Shown: piece after piece, positions 1 to 12,296 of the stretch | How the letters are laid out: each line of letters starts with the position of its first letter | Position numbering within the stretch: the first letter of the stretch is position 1 | NCBI GenBank assembly: GCA_037157565.1 | Contig: JAZHRO010000055.1 | Span: 40,517,001 to 40,581,000 of the forward strand | Source: Thalassia testudinum | Taxonomy: Eukaryota; Streptophyta; Magnoliopsida; Alismatales; Hydrocharitaceae | DNA: 64,000 bases | Direction of reading: 5' to 3' | Position numbers and translations under genes: made by a program | The notes under the pieces: model-generated | Seen by the model: the letters and a program-made list of their open reading frames with translations, nothing else | What the model was told of the DNA's origin: nothing | Databases searched by the model: none

Positions 1-984
1 GAATTCACATGGGAAACATTAGTATCGTAATTGTGGAAATCGGACCTCAAACGGATCTTAAACGGGTCAAAAATAGTGATTCTGACTCAAATCAGACGTC
101 TGGAACAACTTCTAGACATCTTAAAAGTGTCTAGTGCCATACCTCAAGTCCTGCGCCACTCCTCAGACGTCCAAGAACTCTGCTGGGCCGTTTGGACCCA
201 GTTCCAGACGTCCGACCACCTCTCTGGATGTCTGGAAGCGCTTTTCGTCATCTGGTGCCTTGCTCAGACGTCTAAAATGCGTGAGAGGGTGTCCCGTGCC
301 TTCCTGAAGTGAATCCTGCACACGAAAATTGAATCTTCTCAAATCGGGCATGAAACAGTGCATCGTGGGAGTGGCCTGCATAGCCGTATCCGTAAAGAAG
401 ACGTACCTTCGCGAGGCCTCCTTCTCAGACTTCTAGCTGGGAAAATCCTAGAACCAGAACCTGCTTCCACCCTCTCGCATCGCGTGTGGCCGCGACGCGC
501 CTTCTCGCCTGCTGCTCCGGTTGCAGCAGTGTTGGGGAGGACCTCCCCGACGCACCCCTCCACCTTGCGCACGCGTTGCTCTGGCCGTGAGCTCACCGAC
601 GAGCTCCCATGCGAGCTTGCAAGCTTGCTCTCCTCTCCTCACGCTGCTCCTCCTCTCCTCTCACGCCGCTCCTTCTCTCTGCCGTTCTCGCTCTGCTGCT
701 CTCACTGGAGGAAGGAGGAAAGTGGCTGGGAAGTGGGGGTGGAATGAGGGAGAGGAGGGGGGCTTATATAAGGGTGTGGGTTTAGGGTTTTCGTCGGGCA
801 GAAGGAGAGAGAAGAAGAAGAAAACGAGGGACGTGTACTATCTGCACGCAACACGCATGCAGACGCGAGCTCGTACATGAAATTTTCGATTTTCAAACGT
901 TTGGGAATGAGTCTAGACGTCTTACAAGATGTCTGACCTAAAGTCCGAACATCTTAAAAAGGCTTAACATCACGGGTCTTAACA
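1..984 (-). mobile_element. Tekay/Del-type LTR fragment (family A), truncated by window edge
   Basis: This stretch aligns in order with the inner and 3' parts of the two LTRs of element A (compare 25320-26323 and 59090-60085): the CAGACGTCTGGA motifs, the GC-rich middle, and an end ...GTCTTAACA at 981-984 that matches the ...TATAACA end of A. In element orientation (minus) the LTR starts at 984 and carries a TATA-like TTATATAA at 774-781. Sequence after 984 does not match the inside of A, so this is probably the outer edge of an element or a solo LTR. The window edge hides the rest. Confidence 0.8.
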
Positions 985-1754
985 TTAAAGGATGTGTACC
1001 TTTGTTAATTGTAACAAACTTCATACATTCATAATAATTCCATTCAACTATTAAATCTAACAGTAATGATTTCAGCAACTTGCAGATTTGGGCACTCAAG
1101 GTACTCAAACTTGATGAACCGATCCAACCTGCTGTGAGATGGTGCTACAAAAAATTAGTCTCTGGATGACTTGAAAAGAAGGGCTTAGATCTTGATGACT
1201 GAAGGTTTCTACGAGAGGGTGTGAGATTTGCGGAATATTAAATAAAGTGCGGAAATAACATAGACAATCACACAGATGCACAAGAGATTTTTAAGTAGAA
1301 ACCTAAACTGGGTGAAAACCATCACCTAACCCTCTCAAGTTAGGATTTTCCGATCGACCAAGTCAATCAAAATGCACTAACAAACTACTTTAACGAGGGT
1401 AGTTCAGCCTCTTACAATCGATGCTACTTTGAACGAGGGTAGCGTCCCTCAAACCCCGTCTCTTCACAAGAAGGTTTTTGTCTCACGAAGGAGACGGGAA
1501 TTCGCAACGCGAATACCCAACCAATAACTGATAAAATTACAACAGAAACATAGAGATACAAAGTATATAAATGAAACTAGCTACTATAGGTAAAGGATCT
1601 TCCCTTAGGTGGAAGTGCTTCAACGTGACGACGCAGGTGTGTGAACCAAGCAATGCACGACGACGCTCTCGAAACGACGACGGGAGAGTGAGTGCGCTGC
1701 GAGAAGAAAGCTCTCAAGATGTAGAATTGAAGCTTGTGAGAGCTAGATCTCTTC
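985..1754 (-). mobile_element. Copia-like LTR remnant, part 1 (U5-like side)
   Basis: Read on the minus strand, this joins 5630-4543 across the solo LTR insertion and looks like the R/U5 part of a long LTR. The recognisable pieces are a run resembling Ty1/copia LTR ends (TTTCCGCACTTTATT near 1235-1250, AAATCTCACACCC near 1215-1230) and two GAGGGTAGY repeats at 1396-1442. No PBS or coding sequence was found, so the lineage is a guess from sequence style. 985-1090 itself shows nothing recognisable. Confidence 0.4.
1091..1200. repeat. 110-bp direct repeat, copy 1
   Basis: It matches 5644-5752 in the same orientation over about 110 bp with scattered substitutions: GCACTCAAGGTAC, GATCCAACCT, GAGATGGTGCTAC and AGATCTTGATGACT are shared in order. 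The two copies bracket the copia-like LTR remnant and its solo-LTR insert. The repeat is far too long for a target-site duplication. Confidence 0.85.
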
Positions 1755-4537
1755 TGTTAAGACTCGAGGCATGAAAACACTTTAAGACATCTGGGAGTTG
1801 GTCCAGATGTCTGGGCGCCTTCCCAGACGTCTGGAAATTAATTGTTGCATGCATACGATCGCGAGTTTGCGCGCGTGCCGTGCACAGACTGAAACCCACC
1901 GCCCTCTTCTTTTTCTCTCCCCTCGTCGACCTGCAGATGCCTTCCCCCACGCCTACAAATACTCCTCTCCCCTCTCCCTCGTTCACCACATCCACCTGTC
2001 TCCTCCTTCCTCCAGTGCGAGTGCGAGAGCGAGAGTGAGAGCTAGCCATCGTTGCTGCCGGGTGCAGTGGCGGAGAGGAGAGGTTAGCGAGAAGGAAGAG
2101 GAGAGAGCAAGCGTGCCATGAGGGAGAGAGCTCGCCGGAGCAACTCGAGGCCGGTCGGCGGGCGTGTGGAGGAGCGTTGTGCTGGGGAGGTTCCCTCGGT
2201 GCTGCTGCAGCTCGGGTAGCGGGTGGACGAGCACGGCGTAGCCATGCGCAGCGAGAAGAAGACAAAGGAGCTTCTGATTCTGGGATTTTTCCCAGAATCA
2301 GACGTCTGGACATACGTCCAGACGACGTAGCCGACGTTTGGAGGGAGCTCCACACGACTGAGCGGTATGTATTTCCTCCTTTACCTCCTTTTGCGGATAT
2401 GGCCATGCAGGCTGTTCCGCCGAGGTTCTGAGACGTGTCGTGTTGAGGAAGTTTTTGTCGCGTGTGTAGGATTCGTTTCAGGAAGGTGCGGGGACATGCC
2501 CTCCCACGCAGTTCAGATATTTGGGCAAGGCACCAGGTGGCGGAGAACGTCTCCAGACGTCCGGAGAGGTTGTCAGATGTCTGGAACTGGGTCCAGACGG
2601 TTCAGCAGGATCCCTGGACGTCTGAGGAGTAGCGCAGACTGAGGTATGACTTGGACCACTTTTTAAGACGTCTGGAAGATGTTCCAGACTCTGATTTGAG
2701 TCAGAGTTATCATTTTTGACCCGTTTAGGGTTCGTTCAAGGTTCGATTTCCACATTTAAGATTCCGTTCTTCTCAGAATTAGTTCCTCTACTTGTTTAAA
2801 ATACTTTTATCCTGTTCTGAGTGGTTCCTTGTGATTGATCCTTGTGTTAGGACCTCATTCTGTTGCAGCTTTGGGGATTGCGGAGGCACGTGGATCTGCC
2901 GATCACGCCCCCATTACTCCCGATTTTGCAGGTAGAGTGGCTTCCCTTACTTAATTACAACATTAATGTATATCTGAAATAAATGATAGATCCTAGGATA
3001 TGGCATGAATCCTAGGACCTGAAAACTAGATTGAATGATAGATCCTAGGGTGTGGCATGAATCCTAGTAACAGAAACACTGAAACGAATGCCTTGAATGC
3101 CTGAATTGCAGTCTTAGATAAGTAGATAGAATAATGATAATTGCCTATAATTGAATAACAGTTGCCTGTAAAATGTAGAGTACTGTTGCTAGTAATTGTT
3201 ACATGTAATTTCTATTGATTGAAATTAAATACGAGCTGCTTGTATATAAATTGGAAAGGAAAAGAAGTTTGAATGTTGGAAACACGTACTATATGTAGAA
3301 AAACCTGCAATGATGAAACCTAGCATGGCTTGGCCTGAGAAACATGAGCATGAACCTTATGGGGAATTAGGAGTAGAACTCTTGGAAATAAATGGAATGG
3401 AATTGGAAAAGTGAATGGGAAAGTGTGTTTGTCTCTTGGGTACGTAGTACCAAGGGAAGCACAGGTTACCTCTTAGTGCAGAGCGGAGCCAGCTGCCCTA
3501 GGGACTCGGGGTTAGGTCTGGCCACTTTGTACCGACTTTTGGCCCTCGCGTACACCGTACCAGGGAGAGCAACTAGTCTACGGAGGGAGCTAGCCACCCC
3601 ACGGGGCTCGGGGTTCAGCTAGCCGTCCTACACCGACTTGTTAGGCCCACTGGGCAAACCAGGGTAGTAAGGCGAGGGTGCGCGGACTGTGGAGGGGCAA
3701 GACCCCTGTTTGGTTATTGTGGAGTTGCTAGACCCTGTTACTGAGAGGGCTCTGCCCTATACTGGTTTTGTGCTGTGCTTGGGGCACACCCGTTAACGGA
3801 AACGACTGACCGCATGCCAGTGCGGGGTAACTACCCGTACATTTATCGCACGTGCCGTAGTCACCGTTACGTCTGTTAACGACCTTGGGGTGGTTGACTG
3901 AGGGTAGGACCACCACCGGGGACTCTCCCGGCCAGGAGAGCACCACGTGCTACTTCTACTTTTCGGAAAAGATTGCAATAAAGATCGTTCCCACGAGGAA
4001 CATTCGAGATCAAGAGAAAGACCTGAGAAATAAACCAAGAAAGAGTAAATAGATAAATAAAGAAGAAATTAAAAACAACAACTACTTGTCCACCTTTACT
4101 ATTTTTCTTAGCTAGCTGGTTGCCACTCTACTCAGCGTTTTCGCTGACGTGTCATACTTGTCACCTTTTTCAGGACTAGGTGCTAAGCAGCCAGAGCCTA
4201 TGGCTGCAGAGGGTGTTGGGCCTAGTAGAGCCCAATAGTTGTACTTTTGTTGTACCCATTTCTTTGTAGTAGTGAGTATTCTGTTACACCTTTGTACTCT
4301 TTTATTGTAAACTTCATATTTCTGTACCTACTTTTAATTCTCTATTGTTGTGGTGGTGTGTACTGTAGTAGTTCTTTTCTTTACTGCTGTACTTTTGTTA
4401 CTATTAGTTACTTGCATGGTGAATGTGATTTTTTTACTGCTTTTTTGTTACTTTTTCGTTGAACGACTGGGTCTTGGGATCAGTCGAGTCGGTCCGATTT
4501 TCGTGTCCTGTAGGGATTTAGGAACCAGGTCGTAACA
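1755..4537 (+). mobile_element. Solo LTR, Tekay/Del-type (family A)
   Basis: A complete 2783-bp LTR that begins TGTTAAGAC and ends GGTCGTAACA. It is flanked by a perfect 5-bp target duplication TCTTC (1750-1754 and 4538-4542), with no primer-binding site after it and no internal region. It is the reverse complement of the LTRs of element A (length 2745 in A) and keeps the same order of parts: CCAGACGTCTGG motifs near the start, TATA-like CTACAAATACTCC near 1955, GC-rich middle, and the end GTTGAACGACTGGGTCTTGG. Loss of the body by LTR-LTR recombination is the usual origin of such a structure. Confidence 0.95.
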
Positions 4538-5643
4538 TCTTCTAAGGATCAAATTGACACTATATGATGTGGAAATGTGTTGCTTGGTGTGTGTCAACAA
4601 GGCAAGGGGCTTCTCCTATTTATAGATGACTTAGGAAGGCCTAGGAAGGCTGTCGAAGCCTAAGGTAGCCGTTGGGAATCATCCCTTGGTAAAACAAGCC
4701 GCAATCAGACTCATTAATGATTCTAATAGGGTCATCAGACATTTGTAAAAACGATCAGACGTTTGGAAATCATGTTTAAGACATCTAGAAACTAGATCAG
4801 ATGTCTAATATTAGACGGGTTCCCTTACTGACTTTCATTAGACCTAAACAGGGTTCTAGTGTGAATCAATCAGACGACGTACATGACATCTGGCACTAGG
4901 TTTGGACGTCTTGAAACCTAATTTACTGCGAAAAGGGATTTCCCAAGGGACAAATAGCTATAAGCCTCAATAGAAGTAACTTTGGCTCAATCGAGGGCTA
5001 ATGGTCACTTATCAGACATCTAAGGTCCTCTACGGACGTTTGATAGAAGCCTAAAGGTCTTGTGAAAGCCAACGTTCCACTAATTGGACGTCTGGCTAAG
5101 TCATCAGACTTTTGGACTAAGAGTCGGTCGTTTGAAAACAACAGACAGAAGGTTCTAAGACTAACCCTAAAAGATTGGACGTCTGATTCAACATTCAGAT
5201 GTCTTAAAGTCCAAGATCAAACATTTGATTTTTAGATTGGACATCTGATCAGGCTGTCTGAATCATATCTTTGTTTTTAAGTTCTCTAAGAGTTGTCTAA
5301 GTGTCCTAGGGTTATGCAAGTGTTCCTAGGACTATAGTTAGGTAACTTTGAGGCTCTTTGACAAATATTTTAAGACAGAAATAAAGAGGGACAAAAGAAA
5401 CAAAAATAAAGTACAACGAACAAGAATGGAAATCTATCACATTCTTCATCTCCTTCTTTCTTCAAGTTTTCGCTCCTCGCGAAGCTCCTTCTCCAACAAG
5501 CTCCTCCAATCCACCATGGACGTGAGCTCTGAGGTCCTTCACACTTGTATCCATTTGCAATTATCCTGAAATCTTAAACTCAAATGCAAATGATAAAACA
5601 CAGGTGTTTTGTTATTATCAAAATTGATGATCGTGGTGCCCTT
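4538..5643 (-). mobile_element. Copia-like LTR remnant, part 2 (U3-like side)
   Basis: Continues part 1 once the solo LTR is removed. On the minus strand it holds a TATA box (CTATAAATAGG, plus coordinates 4615-4626) with a dense run of GACGTC-related motifs upstream of it (4735-5255, for example ATTGGACGTCTG at 5087 and 5175). Its outer end near 5610-5640 reads TTTTGATAATAACAAAAC on the minus strand, similar to the start of several copia LTRs. No PBS, polypurine tract or ORF supports the lineage. Confidence 0.4.
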
Positions 5644-5752
5644 GCACTCAAGGTACTTGCACTTGATGAATTGATCCAACCTATAGCGAGATGGTGCTAC
5701 ACAAAATTAGTCTCTAGATGACTTGAAGAGAAGGGATTAGATCTTGATGACT
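5644..5752. repeat. 110-bp direct repeat, copy 2
   Basis: Partner of 1091-1200, same orientation. The similarity stops abruptly on both sides: after AGATCTTGATGACT the two copies diverge completely. Confidence 0.85.
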
Positions 5753-7739
5753 TCCCTCCAAGATACTTAAGAAGAAACACATTCAAACTATATCTTGATA
5801 AATGCAACAGTATGCCAAACCTGCATCGTAAATCACCAAAACACCTAGCAAATCCAATTCAAAGTACTCCATCACCTGCATAGAACTCGACAACAACAGC
5901 TGTTGAAAGAAGATAAATGCTTGATCAAATTTCTACATTGTCATGGCTTATGATGGAGAAGGATGCTAAGAATGAAAGTCTATCAAAGGACTTTCACATC
6001 TCATGTAAAGGTTTGAAAACCTTGAACAATGTTATTAAATCTTCAAGAGGGAGATTATAGGCATCAAATCTGAGGTAATGAGAGATTGATCATATTCACA
6101 GCAGCTCCTCAAGCATAAGCACATTTCCCCTCAAAATTTTTACATGTGCAGATGTAACGAAATTCACTATAGCAGACGAACCAACAATCTTCACACTCTC
6201 AATGAACATGTTTTGTAGGTGTCAAACTTACAATGCAGATAACAGATGCATATTCGATACCAAACATTTCTTAACAGTATATCCTTCCATTTATTGATCT
6301 TATACAACTAGTCCAAATATTGCTTTCTTATATAGGGGCTTTTATTACCAATCAAAATTATTACTCATAGAGCTACATAACCATCAAACATCCTTGTTCT
6401 TCTTACTTCATTTACATCATTTCTACCCAACTCACATAGATACTGTTACAATTTCTATTTCAATTTCTCAGACAAAATGTACTTATGATCATGATGTTGC
6501 AAAAACAACTCCAATGTAATTTCTAATGAAGATTACTTTCATTTCTTCAATAAATCTTACTTCATTCATCCAATTACAACTGCTTTAGATATTAGAAATT
6601 TTACTTTGAGGTTTATAGAATTTAAATCAAAATTTGCACCTTTACAATTACATGCTACATTCTTAATTTGAAGACATCAATAATTGTTGCTCTTACTTCC
6701 ACACTATATCCAATGAATATCTATAAATAGAAAGCAACACAATGGAATACTATATTTGATTTTTGTGGGAACATGATTGCAGGTAACCAAACCTGTTGTG
6801 AATGCTGAAATAGATCATTGAAAACCACAAATCCCAACAGGTTATCGACAGCTTTGTAATCCCCCAACTGTACATGGAATGCAACTCCTTTACACAACAT
6901 CACAACACACAGGAAGGACTTCAACATCAACTAATATCACAGCAAATGACAAGAAACAACCTGAGGACTTCATGTTTAGTGATTCATTTATTCAAGTTTG
7001 TCTTCTAACATTAGTAGATTAAATATCATAAACATAAACAAAAATCACACCATGACAAAACTAATGTCTACGAATTCAAACTAATAGGAAATCAACCATT
7101 GCGTTGAACATACGATCAAAGAATCCACAAATTCGCCATTAAGGAGTACAATGGTATAACGTTAAAATTTCTAACATGATCACTTGACAATTACTTCACT
7201 TCTCCCCATTTAATGAATTACTCATTTACAACCAAAATTTAATCTTCTTGCATTTGATGACACTCCTCCAGCACATAAAGATGTTACTTAAAGCATGCCA
7301 ACTGGTATACAAAATCAACATACATTTCCACTCCTATTGTGTAGAAGAGTGAAATATTCCACTCTTATAGGCAACTTTCGAGCTACTTCAAAATGAGGAT
7401 TAATCGTATGACAATTAAATAAACCTCTCACTAGTATTAATATATCGAACTTCTACTTTTCAACGTTTTACTCAATTACTACTACAACTAACAGCAATAT
7501 AGGACAACTAGACTTTGGAAGGGCACCCACTAATACTGACATGAAACCACCCAACTCGTACTCCATCAGACATTGGAGAAGAGGTAAATATCTTTACTTC
7601 TACCATACCTCACCTAACTTATGAATATTTATAAGTACTTTCACATAACAAGGGACAATAACTTCAATTACATGTGCTCGTACAACGTAGCGATGTGAAG
7701 CATATAAGTGGGTTAGCGGTGAGAGATGTAAAGCTTATC
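5753..7739. other. AT-rich stretch without recognisable gene
   Basis: About 2 kb of AT-rich sequence with short, stop-interrupted frames on both strands. I see no protein family, no LTR ends and no obvious terminal inverted repeats. It could be the decayed 5' part of the transposon that carried the Ulp1 domain downstream. Confidence 0.5.
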
Positions 7740-8640
7740 CTAAGGAGAAGGACACTTACAAAGAAAATGAAGCTTGGTAAGAATATTTTTGACGACACAA
7801 TTGAGGATATTGAAGGAAGCAAGAATGAATTACTTCAGGCAATTGTGTAAGTTTGTAAATCCAAGGATGATCTCGTTTGGCACAAAGGCATGATAAGCAT
7901 CCACAGGCAGGACTTCTGTGAAATACTCAAAGCCACAGGTTCACAAGTGGCTCAGTAAAAATTTTTAACATTTTCTACATAGAATTCTTCCTATTTATTA
8001 ATTAAAAGCATAAAATACATAATAGTCATTATTTGTAGTAGATGACAGATGCCCATGGGATGCTGCTACTTGAAGAAAGCTTTCGAAATGGCAACCCACG
8101 AAATGCTCACCTTCTACCAATAAGTATCTCAATGGAAATTGCACAAAACTAGGAAAGCATTTTTACTAAGGAGATAATGAAGCATGCATTTAGGTTGCAA
8201 ACATGCAATGTGTGTGCTTTTCCCCTCAACACAAACAACCATTGGCATTTGCTGGTTATCTATTGGGGTAGTGCATCAACAATTCACTACAATAGCATGC
8301 GTTATATTTCAACTTTAGCAATCTACAACAAATTTGTAGAGAAAATGGTATAGTACAAAAACTCCCATAACCATGCACTAAAACAAATACTAGTGATTGA
8401 TCTCATTTTCATTTCTCTTACTAGACAAGAAGAATTCATGAACAAATTAAATGACTAAGGTTCGAGGAACACCTTCGCACAAATGGAACATTTTGTATGA
8501 TATCATTGCCCTACGGCAAAAAGCAGGCAACAACAACTATGGTCTACATGTCATGGGTGGATGGAGGTACTGATAATTGGGATGGATGTCACTAAAAGTG
8601 AAGTGGACAAGTACATACACACGCTTCAAAATGAGTATGC
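7740..8640 (+). pseudogene. Degenerate Ulp1-like (C48) protease domain, probably transposon-borne
   Basis: Ulp1-type cysteine proteases cleave SUMO-like tags and are often carried by plant Mutator-like and CACTA transposons. The frame is broken by stops and indels, but conserved blocks read in order: VWHKGMISIHRQDF (about 7878-7918); an intron-like gap with GT..AG ends near 7950-8040; FRNGNPRNAHLLPIS (8086-8130); FPLNTNNHWHLLVIYWG (8218-8268, with the His of the catalytic HW); IHYNSM (8282-8299), where the family has an Asp before Ser; and QKAGNNNYGLHVM (8519-8557), where the family has the catalytic Cys before Gly. Two of the three catalytic positions are therefore replaced (Asp to Asn, Cys to Tyr), so the copy cannot be an active protease. 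No transposase domain is visible nearby. The family call rests on motif order and spacing read by eye. Confidence 0.6.
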
Positions 8641-8849
8641 TGCAAGAATTTTAATGAGCAAGTATGTACTTGCAAGCTCCATATGATTGAAATCTCACCA
8701 CAAAACTACAAAATGGACAACACCCTCTAACACACACCAAAATGAATGGAACAATGTACTCAATTTAAACTTTTATTGGTAGATTACATGCATGCCTGAA
8801 TTTTGTGATGAGAAAACATCTTTTCAATGTCTAAATGTACCTAGGATCT

Positions 8850-9535
8850 TTCATGAAACTATATGTCTATACTTAAGTCTTCTTGCAAGAAAGTATGAAT
8901 GGAAATCATTAAAATCTCACCATCTTTTATTCTTTGGTTTCAACTTACTGTTTAATGTGATTTTCAATGTATTGCTATTTTTAGTCATTACATATAACAT
9001 TATAATGGATGCTATTATCATGTAAATTATACCGTCGACAAATTCCTCCAAGTAAATTTAACCTTGATGTGGTGAATACTCTATTATTGCATAAATAGGT
9101 GACATGTTGTAAAATCTATGCTCTTGTGTTGCCTGAAGTCATCAATTGTATGCATCTTCCAAGCCAATTTCAGAAGGTATTCATATCACGTGTTCTACCA
9201 CATGAATTTAGCTGGGATGTGCTCAATATGATGGTTTTTGTATGTTGAAATGTGCTAATTTGTGTAGACCTTGTAATATCTTGAATTTTGATATCATCTT
9301 TCCAATTCAGCTTGTGTGCTTCATTCACATCTGTAGATTTCTTGATGCTGATGGGCTTAATTCAGATTACTTGCATTAGGATTTGCGGATTATGCAGATT
9401 TATGTATGCACATTTCTGTAATTCAGATATGTGGATTTCTCTTCATCTATTGACTTGTCTACATGCTCAAATTGAATGCTCAAGTAGTTCCTATATGATG
9501 TGTTGTTATGCCACTTTCAGGAGGTCTTCATAGCC
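8850..9535. repeat. Tandem 0.7-kb repeat, copy 1
   Basis: Matches 9550-10215 in the same orientation along its whole length. Shared blocks include AAGTCTTCTTRCA, TTTCAACTTACT, ATAACATTAWAATGGATGC, GGGATGTGCTCAAT and the end ATGCCAYTTTCAGGA. The offset shrinks from 706 at the start to about 657 at the end, so there are net deletions in copy 2. It holds only short frames and no recognisable protein. Confidence 0.85.
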
Positions 9536-9549
9536 TTAATTCTCTCTTA

Positions 9550-10215
9550 GTGCATGACAGCTACTATGTCTATGTTCAAGTCTTCTTACATGAAAGTATG
9601 AGAAGAAATTCATTAAAATGTCAGCTTCTTCTATTCTTTGATTTCAACTTACTCTTTAATATGATTTTGAAAGTACTCATATCTTCTCTTATTACAAATA
9701 ACATTAAAATGGATGCTATTATCGCATAAATTATTCTATCCACAAATTCGTCCAAGTAACTTTAAGATCGCTTCAGTGAATGCTCTGTTATCACGTAAAT
9801 GGATGAGATGTACTAAATTCTGTCCTTTTCTGAAAGTGATGGATGTCAATAATCTACATGTGCTGCAGGAGGTGGATTACATCGGGATGTGCTCAATTAT
9901 GGTGGTTCTCCCTATTTAGATTTGCTAATTGCTCTACACCTTGCAATATCCAGAATTGTGATATCATCTTTTCAGTTGGCCTCGTCTACTTCATTCAGAC
10001 CTGCACATTTCTCAATGATCATGTGCTTAATTCAAACATGTTGCATTATGATCCATGGATTTTATAGAGTTAGATATCCTTATGTGCTTAATTCAGCTAT
10101 GTGCAATTCTCCTCATGTATTGAGATGTCCAAATGCTCATGTAATTTGCTGTATGATTTTCTTCCATGCCATTTCAGGACGTGTTCACGTAAGTTGCTAC
10201 GTAGCAACTCCTATT
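9550..10215. repeat. Tandem 0.7-kb repeat, copy 2
   Basis: Second unit, directly abutting the first. The copies are clearly diverged, so the duplication is old. It lies just downstream of the Ulp1 remnant and may be 3' noncoding sequence of the same transposon. Confidence 0.85.
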
Positions 10216-12164
10216 TGAGTTTAATCTTATGTTTTGTACAATCTCTAACCTAGTAACGTATCCAATATTCATCATCCATCAATCAATATGCAACGCCTGA
10301 TTATTATCAACCATACCAAAGAGAGTTATGAGAAGAAATTACAACAACCAAACTAATGCATGAATCTTAATGATTCAAATGCTCAATCTCTGTAGCACAT
10401 GTGCACAAATTCCATAAATAAATGGCATACTTCATATTACATTACACCACATTGTTGTAACAAACTTTTTGACAAGTAACCTTAGAGTATACTCTAAAAC
10501 CTTTGCAACAATTCACCTTACAATAACATTCTTGCAAGCACTTACAATAAAGAACCTCTATGACATCATTGCTTTAGATCATATGTAGAATGTTAAGAGA
10601 AAAGCTGAAAATGCGAACGTTCATGAATTGAATTGGTATTCGCTAACATGCAGAAGCACTCTTCATTGCATATGATCACACAATTCTCATAAAATAATTT
10701 CAACTCGAATGAAAATAACATAATGTCCACAACGACATTATCCAATATACAGCAACAACTAACAACATGATAATCTAATCTATGCACTAATAGAAAGAAG
10801 TTCTTATAGCCTTCCAGCAACAGTTAAATGTACAACTTCCAGCAAAAACATGATACTCAATATACATGAAATGCACATGGAGAGGGGAACATTCACATTT
10901 CCATGAACAATTACAATTGTATATAAAAATGAACAACAACAACATCGATAGTCCTAGCACCTAAACAACGCTGTTTATAATCACAAACCAAAGCAACTAT
11001 TTTCATATGCTTTCAGTACGACAACACTCCCACACATGAACAACGAAAATACACCAACACCAATGAAACAATTAAAGAAGAACATAGGAAACACCACAAA
11101 TGTAAATAACAACCACACTATCGAAACTTCAATGGTAAATTACGTCAACATCCACTTACACCTAATTACATTCGAAACCAAAATAAAGGCCCATCCTTCA
11201 CTCTCATTGGAACACATGTCAGAGATGACACAAAAATAACATCTCCTACAGAACTTCAACCAAAGAACTATAACACAACAAAGAGAAAACCCATTTTCCA
11301 CCTAACCAATCCGTCTAATCAGGATAATCTGAAAATGTGAATGATGACAGACGTAACAATGAAGTACCCCTACCTTTGTGTTGTAGGAACCAACATTCTT
11401 GAAATTCATGCAACTTTGAACAGTCACAGAGGATCATCCCTAAAAACCACATTTTTATAACATTAAAATGTAAATAACCCTACGAAAATAGACCACGTGC
11501 ATAACCAATTACATATTACAAAAGAATTTGTAATAAATACAAACAACATAGACATTCATTAACAAGAAACAAAGACATACACATACATCACCATCCATAC
11601 TTCCCCGTCTTTCTTCCCAACTGCAACCTCCCTACTAAATTTCTCTCTTCTTAGGAGGCCTTCCAACCCTTTTAACGTGCTTTGGATTTTTAATCACACA
11701 ACTATCACTCCGCCCATTGAAATATGCATGTTATTGCCAATGAAAAAAGTCAATCAATTGATCAAATATCAACATAGTAGATCTACCAATTTAAAAAATT
11801 GATGAACATAAATTTCACATATCGCACACACAATAGAGGAAACCAATTCCATGTATGCTTTCTCAACAACCTTCACGCATATATCATACTTCTCCACTGA
11901 GACAAAACCAAATTCTGTAAACTTATAAATTTGCAAACAAATGTCCTCAAATCAATTGTTGACATCCTCCAATGGCAATGCACCCCTGGAAGTTTCTATT
12001 GTCATTGTAGGAATTCTTATTTCCTTGTACCAACATTTCATAATGTACTTCTTTGGTATCTCATTAATACTTCTCTGGTATCTCATTAATCTCGTTATCT
12101 AATAGCACACATAGGATGTGCCGACATAGACCGAGGGGACCACAGAATGGGCAACATTAGGATT
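10216..12164. other. AT-rich stretch without recognisable gene
   Basis: About 1.9 kb rich in A and C on the plus strand (ACAACAAC-like runs near 10925-11300). Only short frames occur. I see no domain, RNA gene or element boundary. Confidence 0.5.
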
Positions 12165-12296
12165 GAAGCAGCGATCGTGCCATAAGTGTGGTCAGTAAGG
12201 CCACATCAAGAAGGACTGCTTGACTAAGATAGAGATCTAGAGTGGGATGCCTTTCAGCCAGACTAGGGGAGCGACTCGGGCTTATTGATGAGGTAT
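12165..12296 (+). pseudogene. Gag zinc-knuckle relic of an LTR retrotransposon
   Basis: The frame reads LKQRSCHKCGQ, stop, GHIKKDC and then a polar tail. The C-x2-C-x4-H-x4-C spacing of a retroviral-type zinc knuckle is complete, but a TAA stop sits inside it and a second stop follows after KIEI. The upstream sequence is out of frame and the similarity ends at 12296. It is a short fragment of a gag gene of unknown family, not linked to the LTRs of the nest. Confidence 0.65.

Noticed and set aside
1..984. GACGTC repeats as a CRISPR-like or satellite array
   Set aside because: Spacing is irregular, units are short and partly degenerate, and the spacers are conserved between LTR copies.
4247..4535. 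Hydrophobic frame near the end of the solo LTR
   Set aside because: It lies in T-rich LTR sequence and is not kept in the other family A LTRs.
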